NCBI GenBank assembly: GCA_907165135.1
Contig: OU015566.1
Span: forward strand, 11,206,157 to 11,270,156
Direction: 5' to 3'
Length of the DNA stretch: 64,000 nucleotides
Origin: Oikopleura dioica
Lineage: Eukaryota; Chordata; Appendicularia; Copelata; Oikopleuridae
Shown here: piece by piece, positions 23,901-36,609 of the stretch
How positions within the stretch are numbered: position 1 is the first letter of the stretch
How the letters are laid out: each line of letters starts with the position of its first letter
Notes under the pieces: generated by a model
The model's input: the letters and a program-made list of their open reading frames with translations, nothing else
Told to the model about the DNA's origin: nothing
The model's database searches: none
Translations under genes and position numbers: made by a program

Positions 23901-24660
23901 TTAGGCGGCGGTTGATACTGACTTGGATTTGGCGCTCTGAAATCGAAATGAAGAAAAATAACGGAGAGAAATGGATTTACCTTTGATGGAAGCCGTTTTG
24001 GTTATGATAAGGGTTGGCATGCTGCGAATGAGAATGAAAATTGGCCGCAGGTTGATGATAATTGTGCTGAGGTTGCGAATGATGTTGGTCGTAAGGACTC
24101 TTCGATTGAAAAGGCGCTTGACTAGGACTAAATAGTCTTCTCTAGCTCTCGTAAATTCTTGAATTTCTTACATGTTATATGGAGCAGGTCTTTTCTGTTG
24201 AGGAAAACTGGCCGGAAATTGCGGCTTGTGCATCCGAGGTTGATAAGCATTAGTGACATTTTGCATGGGTTGTCTTTGATTTTGAGACGGTCTAAGTTCA
24301 AAAAAATATAATAGTTATCAAACTTTCGTCTTACCCGTGAACTTGGCTGCCCGAAATTGTTGATGGATCGCTAAACTCCGAATACCCTTGTGAGTGAGGA
24401 GCTTGAGAGTTGAACCCAGGATGAGCTTGGAAGTCATTGATCTGCTGCGAACTTGGAGGATGATCGTAGCATTGTTGACTCCCATGGGCTCCTTCGTAAT
24501 CAGCCCTTTGCGAGTTTTGAAAATTCATAGGTTGGCTTTGATATTGAGGTGCCCTTTAAAATAATTGAAAAAAGAATTTTATATAATAAACTTACTCTTG
24601 TGAAGCGGAATAAAACTCGAAGTACTCTCTTTCGTAATTTTTCATCTTTTCGCGTTCCAT
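20925..24660 (-). CDS. large unrecognised protein with Q/H/P-rich N-terminus and three repeated modules
   Basis: I do not recognise this gene. Exons (minus): 24596-24660, 24335-24553, 24172-24291, 23981-24127, 23683-23936, 22205-23637, 22028-22163, 21700-21984, 20925-21622, all joined by GT-AG introns without breaking the frame; about 1100 residues. The first 200 residues are rich in Gln, His, Pro and Ser. Three later segments share a strand-then-helix pattern: YLRFEF, FLRFEF and GFRFRY, each followed by about 15-25 residues ending in an amphipathic helix. This resembles the last strand and helix of PH-like folds. The middle is a Lys/Glu-rich linker. The last exon is Ser/Lys-rich. Function unknown; nuclear role is possible from the basic linkers. 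Confidence 0.75.
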
Positions 24661-25955
24661 TCTCGCACTTTTTTTATCTGATCATGTGGCCTCTACTTTA
24701 TCAGATAAATAACAATATTCTAGAAAATTTCTCGCTTAAAAAATCGGACGATCAATTTTTGAGAAAACTGATTTTTTCTCTTTATGATTTTTTGACAAAA
24801 ACGAGTCAAAAATTAACCATAAGAGTTGAGCAATAAACTGTTGGCTCGAAATTAAAAATAAATAGGTTTTAGTTGAGCCCGGAAACTTTTAAATGATTCA
24901 GGGTCAACAAAGAATCGACAATTTGCAAGTTCAGAAAGTATATTTAGATATTTATTCGCATTTTTGAAATTTGTGAAACAGAAAAGCACAAGATCTGGAA
25001 TTCTTCAGGATAACATGTGTTCTTGGAAGTCAGCTCAGGATCCAACTCAGCATAAGTATGCAGGAATAAAGTACCGCCAGCTAGAATTTTAATTATTAAT
25101 CTTTACAATGTAACACTATTTTTTAAGGTAAGACGAGTTTAGTTTATTTTCCGGTATAAATTCGCTGGAGTAGCTTTTATAAAGGAAATTCTGTGAAAGA
25201 AAAAAAGAAAAATTATCAATTTTGATGGAAATTAGAGAATAAAAATAAATTTAAATTTTAAATAACGAACCCAAACCATAGATTTTTGAAAGTAATCACC
25301 GACATTCGAACTCCTTCCCGTTGAAAGCATTTTTTTTTTCTCTCTTTTACTAAAACTTTAAGCTCGGCCGCAAAGGTCTGCACTCTTTTTATTGAATTTC
25401 GAAAATCCCTCTTATGCACCGCGTTTATAGAAGGCTCGCCTAGTGCGCCCTCACCCTTAGATGAGCCGTTTTTTCTGTCCTATCAGTCAATGATTAAAAT
25501 TGATTGAAATGAAAAAGTAATAATCGCAATTAAGTATCCTGAAAGGCGACTCAAGGAGATCCCCTTTCATCGGAGGAAATAGATGAACTTTCGGAGTTAG
25601 ACGAAAAGAGTTCCATTGCCGAACCGGGGATCATTATTGATTCAGACCCTTGCTTGATGAATTATAATTTATACCTTTGATTATATGTCTCTCAAGATTA
25701 AAAGAAGGATGGGGAATTATGAGATGTATATATTGAAATATAAATCTTAAATTAATCTGGTCAATCACGCCTTCAGCAGTTTGTATTGAGACATCACTAA
25801 AGTGTCTCAAAGCAAGTGCCATTTTGTCTGATAGAAAATCATCACTCTAGGAAAATCATAGTGCCAGTCGGGCGTCTTCAAGATCGTCCTAGGAAATTTC
25901 CCCACAAGACGGTCAAAATCCGTCTCTTGGAACGTAATTACTATTTGAGCAAATA
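24661..25955. other. intergenic AT-rich region
   Basis: Separates the divergent starts of the unknown minus-strand gene and AMD1. Many poly-A/T tracts; no exon, tRNA or repeat was recognised. Confidence 0.45.
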
Positions 25956-28194
25956 ATGGCGGCTCAGGACTTTATTCGGGTAACAGCCAGTTGTCTTAGA
26001 GCAAATTTCATAAGCTACAGGTAGAGCTGACCTTTTTTCGTACTTTTTCATATTTATTCAGAGCTTGGTCAAAAAAGTTCAAATGGTTGGTCAGGGAAAG
26101 AGTTAATTCAGCTTCATAGCTCATTTCTAACTGAAAATATTGAAAGTAGAGCTTTTAGAATCAACTCGAAAAAAAGGTACCGGACCACTTTTTCGAAGGT
26201 GCTGAGAAGTTACTGTCGATTTGGTTTACGACGGAAGAAGGAAAAGGCGAAGAGCACGGAGATCTGAAGAAGATTCCACGAGGGAAATGGGATGAGCTTG
26301 TCAGGGGAGTTGATGCGGAAATTTTGTCGGAGATTGAGGATGAAGATGTAAGGAACGGACTTAAATAAGATACATTTGTAGTCTTTCTTACGATAATGAG
26401 TTGTGGAGATAAATAAAACAGCTGTCTTTAATCTCAAGATCAAGCTATAAATATTCAGTATGCAATTTATCCTCTGACTTAAAATTAATTAGTTCTCTTA
26501 TATCCACTCATGTATGATAGCATGTTAATTCTTTCCATATTGATCTAGGTACTCTAAATTCATATCCTACTTTGAGTCTTAGTGGAAGATAAATACTGAG
26601 TTGGCAAAAAAATGTGATTTTCAAGTCTGACATCAGAGCGTTTATTTTATCCGAATCATCCCTCTTTGTGTTTGAGAACCGCATTATTGTCAAAACATGC
26701 GGTACGACGCGTTGTCTCAAAGCACTAGAATATTCAATCACGCTTGCCGCGAAGATGTGCGGCCTCACGCGTCTTCAGGAAAGTGCGCTCAATAGAAATA
26801 TGTCCGGATTCGGTGTTGGGGATTACGGGACAATGAATAATTGAGTAACTGCCAAACTCGAAATGAATAACAATTTGTGACCGCGGCGCGACCTCCAACT
26901 CAAGTTCGAGTTCTAATTGATCTGAAAGCTAATCGGATGACTTGCGATGTACAGATGGGGACTACAGTTGATAAGTGACTGGCATTACTGAAATAATCGA
27001 CGCCATCAGTTTTCATTGTTCTCCTGAGGCCGCCATAAATCTGTAGGACTCAATCGCTGATATATTATTTAAAGATAATTGGCATCCATAGAACGAGGAT
27101 CAGGCGGGTTTAGGGGATGAGTTTTTGATTCGCCTCATTCAGATCAACTTGACTCTCGATTAACCTTGGCGCCGAAATTCAAATATTGTTGATTTATGAC
27201 GATTTTCTTCATTAAAAAATATCGAACGCATAAAAGGATGTATTTTACTCCAGACGAAACTTTCTCCAGCCAAAAGCGCAGGTCGACATGCATAGTAGTT
27301 TTTCAGGAACGCGGTGAGGAGCTCATTAATTTAGATGAAAACAGTCTATAAAAATAGCAGAGTCATCATCACGAAATAGACGAAGTAGGGTACTTGGACA
27401 AATTCGTAGAAGGAGGCGCACCGTATGTTATGGGAAAAGTTAATATTGACTGTAAGTAGATGAGACAGTCTGTCCGATCGGATGACTGTCTTTAATATTC
27501 TCCTGTTGAAAGATGTCTATCAGGCTGGTTCTTTTACACAAAAGTTCAACGGAGCTCCACTGGGGTCAGTATTGGCCAGCCCGACCAGCGATTTGAACTT
27601 ATTATGAGCGATCTTGACCCACAAGCGATGAAGCAATTCTACTACAGGTTTGTCTCGAGCATGAACGGTAATAATACGGACAAAGCTCGAACATGCGAAC
27701 ATAATTATGCCTTTTTTGCGTCAAAATCAATAATTACTAGCTCCAACCAAACTGGACACGCGGCGACCCTTTCTTCTGGCATTTCCAAGCTCATACCTGG
27801 CGCTAGAATCGACTCGCACATGTTCCAGCCCTGTGGTTACTCCTGCAATGCGATCATTCCTGGTGGATTTTACTTTACGATTCATATCACGCCGGAAACC
27901 GACTTTTCCTTTGCAAGCTTCGAGACAAACCATCCAGATGGAAATCACGCGGGATTTATGGAGAAGGTCTTGAACATTTTCAAGCCAGGGCATTTGATTG
28001 TCACGAAACTTGCGAACCAGGTAATAAAATTTTCAATACGAGTGCTTTACTTATATAAGCTGTCAAAAACAAATGTGATGTCCGACTTCCGCCTTGAAAA
28101 CTACGACCTTCAAGATCTCCAAATCACGAAATACCCATGCTACGACGTTCACTACTCTTCTTACGATGTCAGAAGCTTAGCCGACCATTGTTGA
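25956..28194 (+). CDS. AMD1: S-adenosylmethionine decarboxylase proenzyme
   Basis: Makes decarboxylated AdoMet for spermidine and spermine synthesis. Exons: 25956-25979 (short, less certain), 26159-26347, 26626-26778, 27237-27313, 27363-27451, 27524-27647, 27741-28020, 28060-28194. Visible: HFFEGAEKLL, LSESSLFV (the Glu-Ser pair where the proenzyme cleaves itself to form pyruvoyl), KTCGTT with the catalytic Cys, FYSRRNF, PYVMGKVN, LIPGARID, FQPCGYS, YFTIHITPE and FASFETN. The intron 26779-27236 keeps frame only as GA-AG (donor GAAAGT). The 39-nt intron 28021-28059 is in frame and stop-free. An AATAAA lies at about 28258. Confidence 0.92.
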
Positions 28195-29271
28195 CGGGTT
28201 CGCTTCCAGCTTCAAGTGCTGGAAGATAGTTCAAGTGTAGATTATATTAATTCTTTCAATAAATTAAATCTATTATCTTTGATCCTTGTCGGCATTTTAA
28301 AATTGATGCGATTCATCTTAGTGATGAATTTCAAGTGGTAGTTTAATAGAGTCTAGAAGCATGTTTGAACATCAAAATGACATGGGAAAGTTGCTGTAGA
28401 AAATGTCTGTCGTCTAATTCTAGCGCAAGTGCAGTCGTTGTGCTCATTTTTTTGCGACAGGTACTGATGTTTTTTACGATGACTGTACTGAAAAATCCAT
28501 CACTGTCTCTGTTCTAGAGCACAGAAAACGCCAGACTCTTCTAGAGAAAAAAATAATGGTGCTATGATATTTATGAAAAACTTGAAAATATAGTAAGCCG
28601 GTGCATCTTTTTGGGGAAATTCCCCTGGTTCTGATTCGGTGAAATACCTTTCGATTAGAGACTGACAGCGCGTATTTTTACGTCTAAAATAAAGCGATAG
28701 TCTTGATAGAGAGAGCATAAAAACGGAGGGTTTCAAGAATCTAGATCACTCGAACAACTCTTCATCAATTTGAAACAGGTACTTTTTTCAGAGGTCTGGG
28801 AAAAAGGGCCTCAAGTACAAAAGTGATGATATTCGTAACGAACAATTTATGAACCTTGCGTCATTTTATGCCTTTATTTGCTTATGGCCAGCCCGTTCGT
28901 ATCTGAGATCAATGCATCGAGTGTTTGCGCAATACGTTCAGAGAAATTCAATAAAAAGTGACCTTTCCATGTTTGCTTTTTGAGGTCAAGTCACATGGGC
29001 TGATCGTAACGCAGAACTAGTTACTCGGGCGTAGCTTGATAAAGAATCATCTAGGAAAACATTGTTAGCGTAACTCGCCCTTCTGATCGAGGTTTCCCCG
29101 TGGGCGTGACCGATCTTACCTGAGGCGTTGGGGCAGAAGTGGGTGCGCACAAACTCGCCGGAATTCTCGTGCTTATCCGCTTGTTGATTCTGGATAAACA
29201 AGTTCCGACAGTCGAATCAAACTCGCCCGGTAACCATTTTTATCAGATAAAGAAACGAATCAACAGCAGTA
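28195..29271. other. intergenic region between AMD1 and ADA
   Basis: About 1.1 kb with no supported gene. Small open frames on the minus strand (28500-28736, 28986-29201) show no family features. Confidence 0.45.
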
Positions 29272-30799
29272 ATGCCCTTCCAGAGAAACTCGCTGAAGGA
29301 AGAAGATAGATGCAAGCTCTATAAATGGCCAAAGGTAAGTGATTTCTTCGTGCTCTCTTCTATGTCTTCCTAGGTTGAGCTTCATGTCCATTTGGAAGGA
29401 GTAGTACGGCTAGAAACCATCGTCGATCTCCAACGAGAAGCTCGAGCAAAAGGCCCAGAGTAAGAAATCAATCCGTTTTTATACCCTAATCGATTTCAGA
29501 GACTTTGCGAAAATGATGGGGCCATTTTCTGAATCCTGGGAAAATATGTCCGAGCTACGTAGCCTGGTAGTGATTGAGGAAGGAGACAAAGATCAGTCGC
29601 TGCTGCTCTTCTTGGAACGATTCAAGTTCTTCATGGGCTTGATTCAAGGTCGCAAAGATGCCATTTACAGAGTGACGTATGAGTTCATTGAGGACTTGTA
29701 CCAACAACGCGTCGAATACGCCGAGCTTCGATTCTGTCCGATGCTTCTAGCGAGTTGCAAACTCGAGCCGCATTTTAAGTCATCGTATGGGTTGATATAT
29801 CTGCAGATTTGAACCTTTGATTCAGTGGAAGTATGACTCCCGACGATGTCATTGTTGTTGTCAAGCAAGCAATCAACGATGCGTACGAAGATTACGGCGT
29901 CAAATGCCGGCTGATTCTAGCGAATGTTGTGGGGCTGTGGGAATATGCCCTGCCAATAATTGATCTTGCGACAAGGCATCCCGACATTGTTGTCGGAATC
30001 GATGTTGCTGGCTACGAAAATGGCCACATCTACAAAACGAAAAAGGAGAAACTCTTCATAACCGCATTCAATAAAGCTAAAGAGCTTGGAATTCACCGAA
30101 CCGCTCACGCTGGAGAGGCTGGTGGCCCATCGTCCGTCAAAAACGTATGTACTCTTCCTTGATTTCCAAGGCCTGCCGTTCGTCTACGAGTCTTGAAAAT
30201 TTCCTCTTTCGATAAATTTTTGATATTTCTTGGGAAATTCCACTCTCAAGGCTTCAAATATTTACATTCTCTGATGGCACCACTGGCCGTTATTGACACA
30301 TTACTTAGGCATTACTGTATTTGAACGCGGAACGTATTGGACATGGCTATCACATGATTGAAGACCCTGTTCTCCTGGATTACATAAAGGTAGTTTTATT
30401 TTCAATGCAACCTAAACGCGAAATTTGAAGGACAAAAACATTCATGTTGAATGTTGCTTGACATCATGCTGTAAAATCGGCGGATTTTGGAATGAAAAAT
30501 GGGACGAGCATCCGATCAAAAAGTAACGACTGATCTTTTTCTTAATCCTCAACTTTTATTGTAGGTTTTTCGACAGCGACGTTAACTGTTCACTTTCTAC
30601 GGATGATCCGACGATCTTCCAGAACAATCTACAAATGGAGTATCAAAAGTGTCAGAAACGCTTCAAAGTCAGCACCAACAAGCTAATAGAATCAAACCTC
30701 AACGCAGCTAAAGCATCCTTTTTGCCCGACGACGAAAAGGAAAACTTAGTCAAGTCACTAGAGAAGCAGTACGCTCTCATTTCATTTGACTCTTTCTGA
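29272..30799 (+). CDS. ADA: Adenosine deaminase
   Basis: Deaminates adenosine and deoxyadenosine in purine salvage. Exons 29272-29334, 29374-29459, 29500-29784, 29826-30144, 30309-30389, 30431-30522, 30565-30799; about 386 residues. The zinc and catalytic residues are present: VELHVHLEG (HxH near the start), IHRTAHAGEAG (His and Glu), ERIGHGYH, and LSTDDP (the Asp pair). ELRFCPMLLASCKLEP and NLNAAKASFLPDDEK also follow the family. All introns are GT-AG. A polyadenylation signal AATAAA is seen at about 30957. Confidence 0.95.
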
Positions 30800-31294
30800 A
30801 TCCATCTGCTTAAAACCTGATTCAACTATATTTTAGCTTATTGAATAAGCCGTTTGATTAAAATAGCTTACTGTATAGACATTTTAAAACTAAACGACGA
30901 CGAATCTCGTAGAAAACTTAGACTGTGACTGCCTGTACATATTGTTTGATATTGATAATAAATCTTAAAAATTGACCTCAACACTGGCATAAGTCGCATA
31001 TAAAATGTAAAGCAAAGTTGTCAGATGACTTAATCCGAGTTTTCTTTTGAAGATGACCTGATAGTTGGGCACACAGCCTTAGATCCAATCTCTTAAAGGT
31101 GGCGCTCTTTATCTTTAGGTCAGTTAGGGGTTACTCAACGGAGGAAAGTGCGGCGACGATTTTCGCCTCTCCATCAACTTTGCATCTTTTCCGCAGGTGG
31201 ACAATATTTTTGACTTGGAAATTTTGAGAAATTAAAATGCTATGGCAGCCGCCGAAGTTTCGATAATATTCGGGCCTAAGAAGATATCGAGAAG

Positions 31295-34039
31295 ATGGGA
31301 AATACTATCGTTTTCGTCTCCAATTCGACGAACCCAGAGGAACTCCTAGATGTATGTCTTTTTAAACTATTGTAGAGAACGAAGAATAAATGAACTTTTA
31401 GATATATTATGACACGACAGAGATTATATTTCTATATCTATCGTCGCTTTTGCTAATTTTGATCATCGGTCTCAATGTGCTCGTTGGCATTTCAGGTAGC
31501 AATATGTTACATATTATATGTAGTAATCGGAATATATCTCAGGTCAAATGCCTCGATTTAATGATAAACTTGACTGAACCGTTTATATTCTGCTCAGTAG
31601 CCAATCTCTCAAATAACACTCCTTTTTCATCGTTGCATTTGACCTCTAATGCTGTGTGTTTGAAACAGCTAGACCAGTATTAATACGGTACTCGATTGTA
31701 GTGTCTATTATGCGGAGACGAAGAGATGTCCAAAACATGTGTTTTGCTTTTACCCAAAATCTTTGCTTGGCCGATACGATGGTTGGTTTTAGCATTATTT
31801 CTGTTGCAGTTCTTAGTCCTCCGATGAAAGTGAGTGATGAAAATCTCGGCTTACAGGATAGGGTTTGAAAATACAAAGACATTCATGGCCGCACATGATT
31901 TTAATGACCCATCTGAAAGTTTCGATGCGCTGCGAGAGTCTTCGTTGTTGGCACTTGTTGTCAGGTAACGAAAATAGGTCAAAATTGAATTGAATAACTT
32001 ATCCGTAGACTTCAATCTGCGCGCTTGGTACGATCGCGGCTGATCGTTACTCCACGATCAGACGTCCTTTTGATAGAGATCAGAATTTTCTCCTGACATC
32101 GAAAGGTGCTTGGATGCTCAACACGATGATTTGGACTGTTTCATTCGGTAATTTGAGTTTGCCAAGATCGGCATCTAGAAATAACTGTATAAATTAAAAA
32201 TAAGACAGTCATGCACTTAGAGCAGTCTAAGATAACTGTCTTTTATCAGTGACAAATCTACTGCCTATCGCTGGCTGGAGTCTGGACCCAGATATTGATG
32301 ATTTGTGCTACGATAGGTACAAACTTCTGTACATCTCCGGGACACAACTTTTTCTTAGTTTTCGGGAAAAAGCAACCTGCCGAGTTTCATGTCTCAATTT
32401 CATTCCCCGCGGTTTCGCCACGTGACTGGCTTGACATACACATTTCGATCACTTTAGATTAAAATGTTCAATCAAATTATTTTAATCAAAAATATCTGCT
32501 TTTCTTAATTAAAAAGAGTTATGTAATAAAACCATTATTTATTGGTTTGACCTTTGTTTCTCAAGCCAGGTGGAAGTGATCTTGCTATGTGGAGTTATTT
32601 TTATTCCGATGCTTTCTCTAATTGTAATTTTGTATACGAAGATTTTATTGATTTCTGTAAGTCTACAAAAATCAACAAAAATCTCAAGCTAAGCTAATTT
32701 CAGCGAGCTCATCTCAACTCAATATCAGAGTTCGATCCAAAGTCTTCTACTGTCACGAGGGCTCAGACGCCAAGGTAAAATGAGGGTCAACTGTGCCCGG
32801 CACTATTTTTAATTTAAAAATATTGGCCAAGCACATAGAAATTGATAAGCATTAGAGCGAATTAAGACCACTAATGCGACTTTTGACCGCGCCTGTTTAG
32901 CGTACTGCATCAGAGCTTATCTCAGTCAACTGCCTCCCTCTCCGGCGGCCGTAGATACTCAATCTCAAACTACTTTTCCCAGTCTTCAAGGGTTGTATAT
33001 TCCTTCTGAGGAACACATATTTATATTTTACTTAGTCTGGAAGGCATCAAAGCATCATCGCAAAGCTCACGACTCGTCGCAAAGCTTCCAAAAAAGCACT
33101 TCGAACTGTCGGATTACTCCTCGGCTGTTTCTTCTTGACTTGGTGCCCTTTCGTCGGCTTTTTCTTGTTTGAAAGCTGCGTTGAAAATCTGAAGAACACG
33201 ACGAGAAACCAAACACTCGATTGGCTTTTGCTACTTGGCATGTCGAACTCGCTCATGAATCCGATTATCTACGGCAGGACGAATAAAGAGTTCAAACGGT
33301 TCCTCGTCGGATTGTATCGCCAGGCGAGAAGAGGAGATAATAATGAAATGACAAGATCAAGAGCATCAAGGTATCTTTATTTTAACTGCTATTCAGAATC
33401 GTATATTCAGCGTTTCTATCGTCTGCGGGACACAACAGAGGGAGCTTATGATGAAAAACTACGAAGAAAAATGCGTCTGCCCGAGCTGCTTAGCAGAAGC
33501 TAATCGCTCCGGATTCCTTCACCCAAATTCTGACTTCAACGAAAAAGGTCCGCGAAATTATCAAAATCTCCGCGAATATATTCATCTTCCTAGACACGTC
33601 AATGTCGTGTAGTGCACTAGAACGAGCACCAGCACTTTTTATCCCTGCACGACGTGGCTCAACGATCTCACTGAACGTCGTCCGAAAATTTGCTTGGTAC
33701 AAGACAAATGTCGCTACTACGCCGAGTTGCTCAGTAATGTGCAAGAAGAAAATCATTCATCCAGTTCGTAGAAAGAAGCGGAAGAATCAACGAACCTCCA
33801 AGGGCAGAAGTCGGGATAGAATTGACTCGATATCGGAATTTTCTTCGACGTCGAACAACGATGTTGAAACTGGAATCGGATCACCGTCAAGCGCTCTTGG
33901 AGGACTTGTTATGAGCCCGCCTAGGAAAGAAGAGATTACATCGGAGATAGAAGAGCGTGCCGAGGAAGCGCCCGTTGGAAATCAAGGACGAGATCTTAAT
34001 TTCGACGAAAATACCATGCTCGTTTTGAAACGATTATGA
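31295..34039 (+). CDS. class A (rhodopsin-like) G protein-coupled receptor
   Basis: Seven-helix receptor, ligand unknown. Exons: 31295-31351, 31402-31495, 31702-31829, 31920-31964, 32009-32147, 32250-32316, 32359-32383, 32570-32656, 32704-32774, 33044-33370, 33411-33547, 33594-34039. The N-terminus has an N-glycosylation site (NST). TM2 has NLCLAD; TM3 runs from FRCAARVFVVGTCCQ into ALGTIAADRY, with exactly 25 residues between the conserved Cys and the Arg of DRY; TM6 has FFLTWCPFVG; TM7 has NSLMNPIIYG. The conserved extracellular-loop Cys is in DDLCYD. The tail is long (about 200 residues) with Cys-rich and Ser/Arg-rich parts. Exon 3 could begin at 31669 instead. Intron sizes are irregular. 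Confidence 0.8.
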
Positions 34040-34199
34040 TCTAATATCAGCCAGTAATGGAAAACAAGCCGAAACGAAAACCGCTGTTAGTCTTAAACTT
34101 TAAAAGTTCCTTATTCTAATTTATTTCATTTAATTATTATTTTATTAAACGCTGAACATACAAAAATTCATATAATGTACAGTTTGTGCATGATAACGG

Positions 34200-34272
34200 G
34201 CCTGGTTAGCTCAGTCGGTAGAGCGTTGGACTCTTAATCCAACGGTCGCGGGTTCGAGCCCCGCATTAGGCT
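34200..34272 (+). tRNA. tRNA-Lys (CTT)
   Basis: Full cloverleaf: acceptor GCCTGGT/ATTAGGC, D-arm GCTCAGTCGGTAGAGC, anticodon stem TTGGA/TCCAA with loop CTCTTAA giving anticodon CTT, T-arm GCGGG-TTCGAGC-CCCGC. A T run follows within ten bases as terminator. Confidence 0.95.
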
Positions 34273-34508
34273 CACTTTTGTTTTTGGTGCTTGAAGAGGT
34301 TACCACTTCAGGCGTCGTTTTTGTCGTTTTAGTTCGTCCGATTCCTAAAAAAATTAAGCAAGAGGATGAATTTGTTCGTATCACCATTTCGATGACTTGT
34401 CCAGCTTCGAACCACTGATTATTCGCAGAGAACTTTAGAGAGTTGTCCCAATCTGGATAGTTTTTCTCCTTTGACTTTGCTTGAGAATACCCGATCTAAT
34501 AGCAAAAC

Positions 34509-36399
34509 CTAAAAGAAGACTCTGAAGCGTTCCTTGAATCGGCAAACGGACACAGTGACGCTATCAAGCTGCCACTTTGAGACGTTGAAAAACCTGTCCT
34601 GCTTCACGACTCGTAGTTTGATCTTTGTTGGATAGCCGATATCTCTGAAGAGAATTTCAAACTCTTTTTTTTTCGAGTTTTCTAACTTGTCTCCAATAGT
34701 GAAAATATCAGCCTGGCCTCGTTTGAAAGGAGTCTTGTTCGTTTCCGAGTAGCCGAGCTTCCAGTAATTTGTTCGTTCTCCGTGGTCGCCAAAGACTTGG
34801 ATCAACACTTCACTGTTCGTACCTGCACCCATTGAGTTGCCTGTTCTGATGCAAACTTGGTATCTAAAGAGAAAATATTTGGCAATATTTACAGTAACAC
34901 TAACCGCACTCCAACGGGCAAATCTTGAAAAGTACAGTCACTCCCAAACCACTGACAACTTGGAAAGATCCAATTTGAGTTTTCCGTAGATAATGTGCAA
35001 CAATCCAACATCCAAGTTTTACTCGCTTTGTTGGTCGATTTCAGCCAGACTTGGATTTTCTCAGGATCACCATGATCCGGTCCGTTGAATGTTGAAGTGC
35101 TCCAGTATTTGCCAGAGCGGGGGAATTCCAGCAGCTCGGAGCGTATGCCGTTTTCGAAGGTGATTATGGCAGTCAGATTCGCATATTCAAGCACGTTATA
35201 GAAGTTGGAATGGGGCCAGATATCGACAGTGTACTTAAGAAAAGCAAAGCCGGTTTCGCTTTCCTCGCTCTTCAAAATAGCCTTGACGGCACGAGAGAGG
35301 CGACGCTGGGAGATGGGCACATCTGCATTTGATAACTTTTGACTCTTCGGGGTGTTGTAAACGGTTTTGGTGAATTCGGCAACACTTTGTTTTCTTCCGT
35401 AGAAATCTTTTCCGCGCTGGGAAGGGAGCTCGATTGCAGTTGGAAACAAGGATGCTTTTCGTTTGAACTGATCATCTAGGAAGGCATCGTTTCATTGGAG
35501 AGCACAAAAATTTAACAAACCTTTGCCAACAGCGTTAATCTGATCGACGGACTTTGAAAATTTCTTGTGAATCTGTTTTTCAGGCGCTTTTGATGGATTT
35601 TTGGCAACTTCTTTCATTCCTTTCTTCAAAGCAGTTCTATAAGAAGCGGTAGAAATAAAAATGACGGAGAGTGTTAGTGAAAAATGCAAGTTAGGTTTGT
35701 GTGATGGATAATTTTAACCTAACAATGCGCCTAGCGTACTTCTGAAGAATACGATCATCAACAGCTGGTGCTTGAGTAAGTTTTTGCGATCTTCGATGGC
35801 TCAAATCGTCAATTTCGTTTACTGAAATTATCAGGGCTCGAGTCGGTGAGTTTCAATACCTGGGACGTAGCCATTTGGAACCTGATCCGTTATTGAAATT
35901 GTTGAGTCAATGGATTGGATGGAGTCCTTAAAACTTGAGTTTCAATTACCGACAAGAAAGTCACCTTTGACAGTCTTGCTCGTGGGACCTCTTCGATAGT
36001 TTCATCAAAATTTACTTTGTGCTTCTGTTTGTGACTTTTTTGGCTCTTTGTTTGATAAATAGGCGTGGAATTATGAGGATGGGAGACTGCGTATTCATCT
36101 TCGCCTTGCTCAGAATCAGAGGAAAAGTTCTTCAGATTTGCGATGACGGAGAACTTTCGGCGATTTTTCTCTGAGAATCCGTCAGCGCCAGGATATCCCG
36201 TGCCGCGCCGCTGAAGGAGCTTGTTTCTGGACTTGGAATCCGGCTCATCGGCGTTTTTCAGCGTTGACTTTTTAAAAAGAGGATTCTTCGAACTGTAATG
36301 ACTGACTTCAGCGGGTGCAGCGGATATTTCATATGGTTTTATATGAACTTTGGGTTTGAAAGTGACGTTTCTGTATGAAAAATCACTGCTATCCCCCAT
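34509..36399 (-). CDS. PLAT/LH2-domain protein
   Basis: Exons (minus): 35965-36399, 35860-35881, 35719-35821, 35521-35636, 34905-35475, 34509-34863; about 530 residues. The N-terminal 240 residues are Ser/Lys-rich and unrecognised. The C-terminal third holds two PLAT-like beta-sandwich domains. The second is clear: YQVCIRTG, GAGTNSEVLIQVFGDHG, FKRGQADIFTIGD, and WQLDSVTV. The first (FLKYTVDIWP to WMLDCC) is more diverged. PLAT domains bind lipids or proteins at membranes; paired PLAT domains with basic linkers recall LOXHD1-type proteins, but this is far shorter. No catalytic domain is visible. The start at 36399 faces the secreted-protein gene across 210 bp. Confidence 0.75.
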
Positions 36400-36609
36400 C
36401 TCTTTCTCTTATTAAAAATCTTATGCGAAAAGTTACTAAGCTCAAAATCATCTTTCCAGATCACTGAAGAGTGTAATCGTAGGGAGATCATAAAAACTCC
36501 TTTGCTCCAGATTTTCGCGCTCGATCATTATCCTGAATTTTGAAACTCGTCATGAGAAGGAGTCACATGGCGCAAATTATGCTCGAGAATGAATCAATAA
36601 GAACATCAA

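Noticed and set aside
31830-31919. Coding exon in GPCR extracellular loop 1 region
   Set aside because: An open frame is present, but skipping it by GT-AG (31830-31919) gives the exact Cys-to-DRY spacing of class A receptors.
33490-33756. Minus-strand open frame overlapping the GPCR tail
   Set aside because: It is antisense to a well-supported, phase-consistent plus-strand exon pair (33411-33547, 33594-34039).
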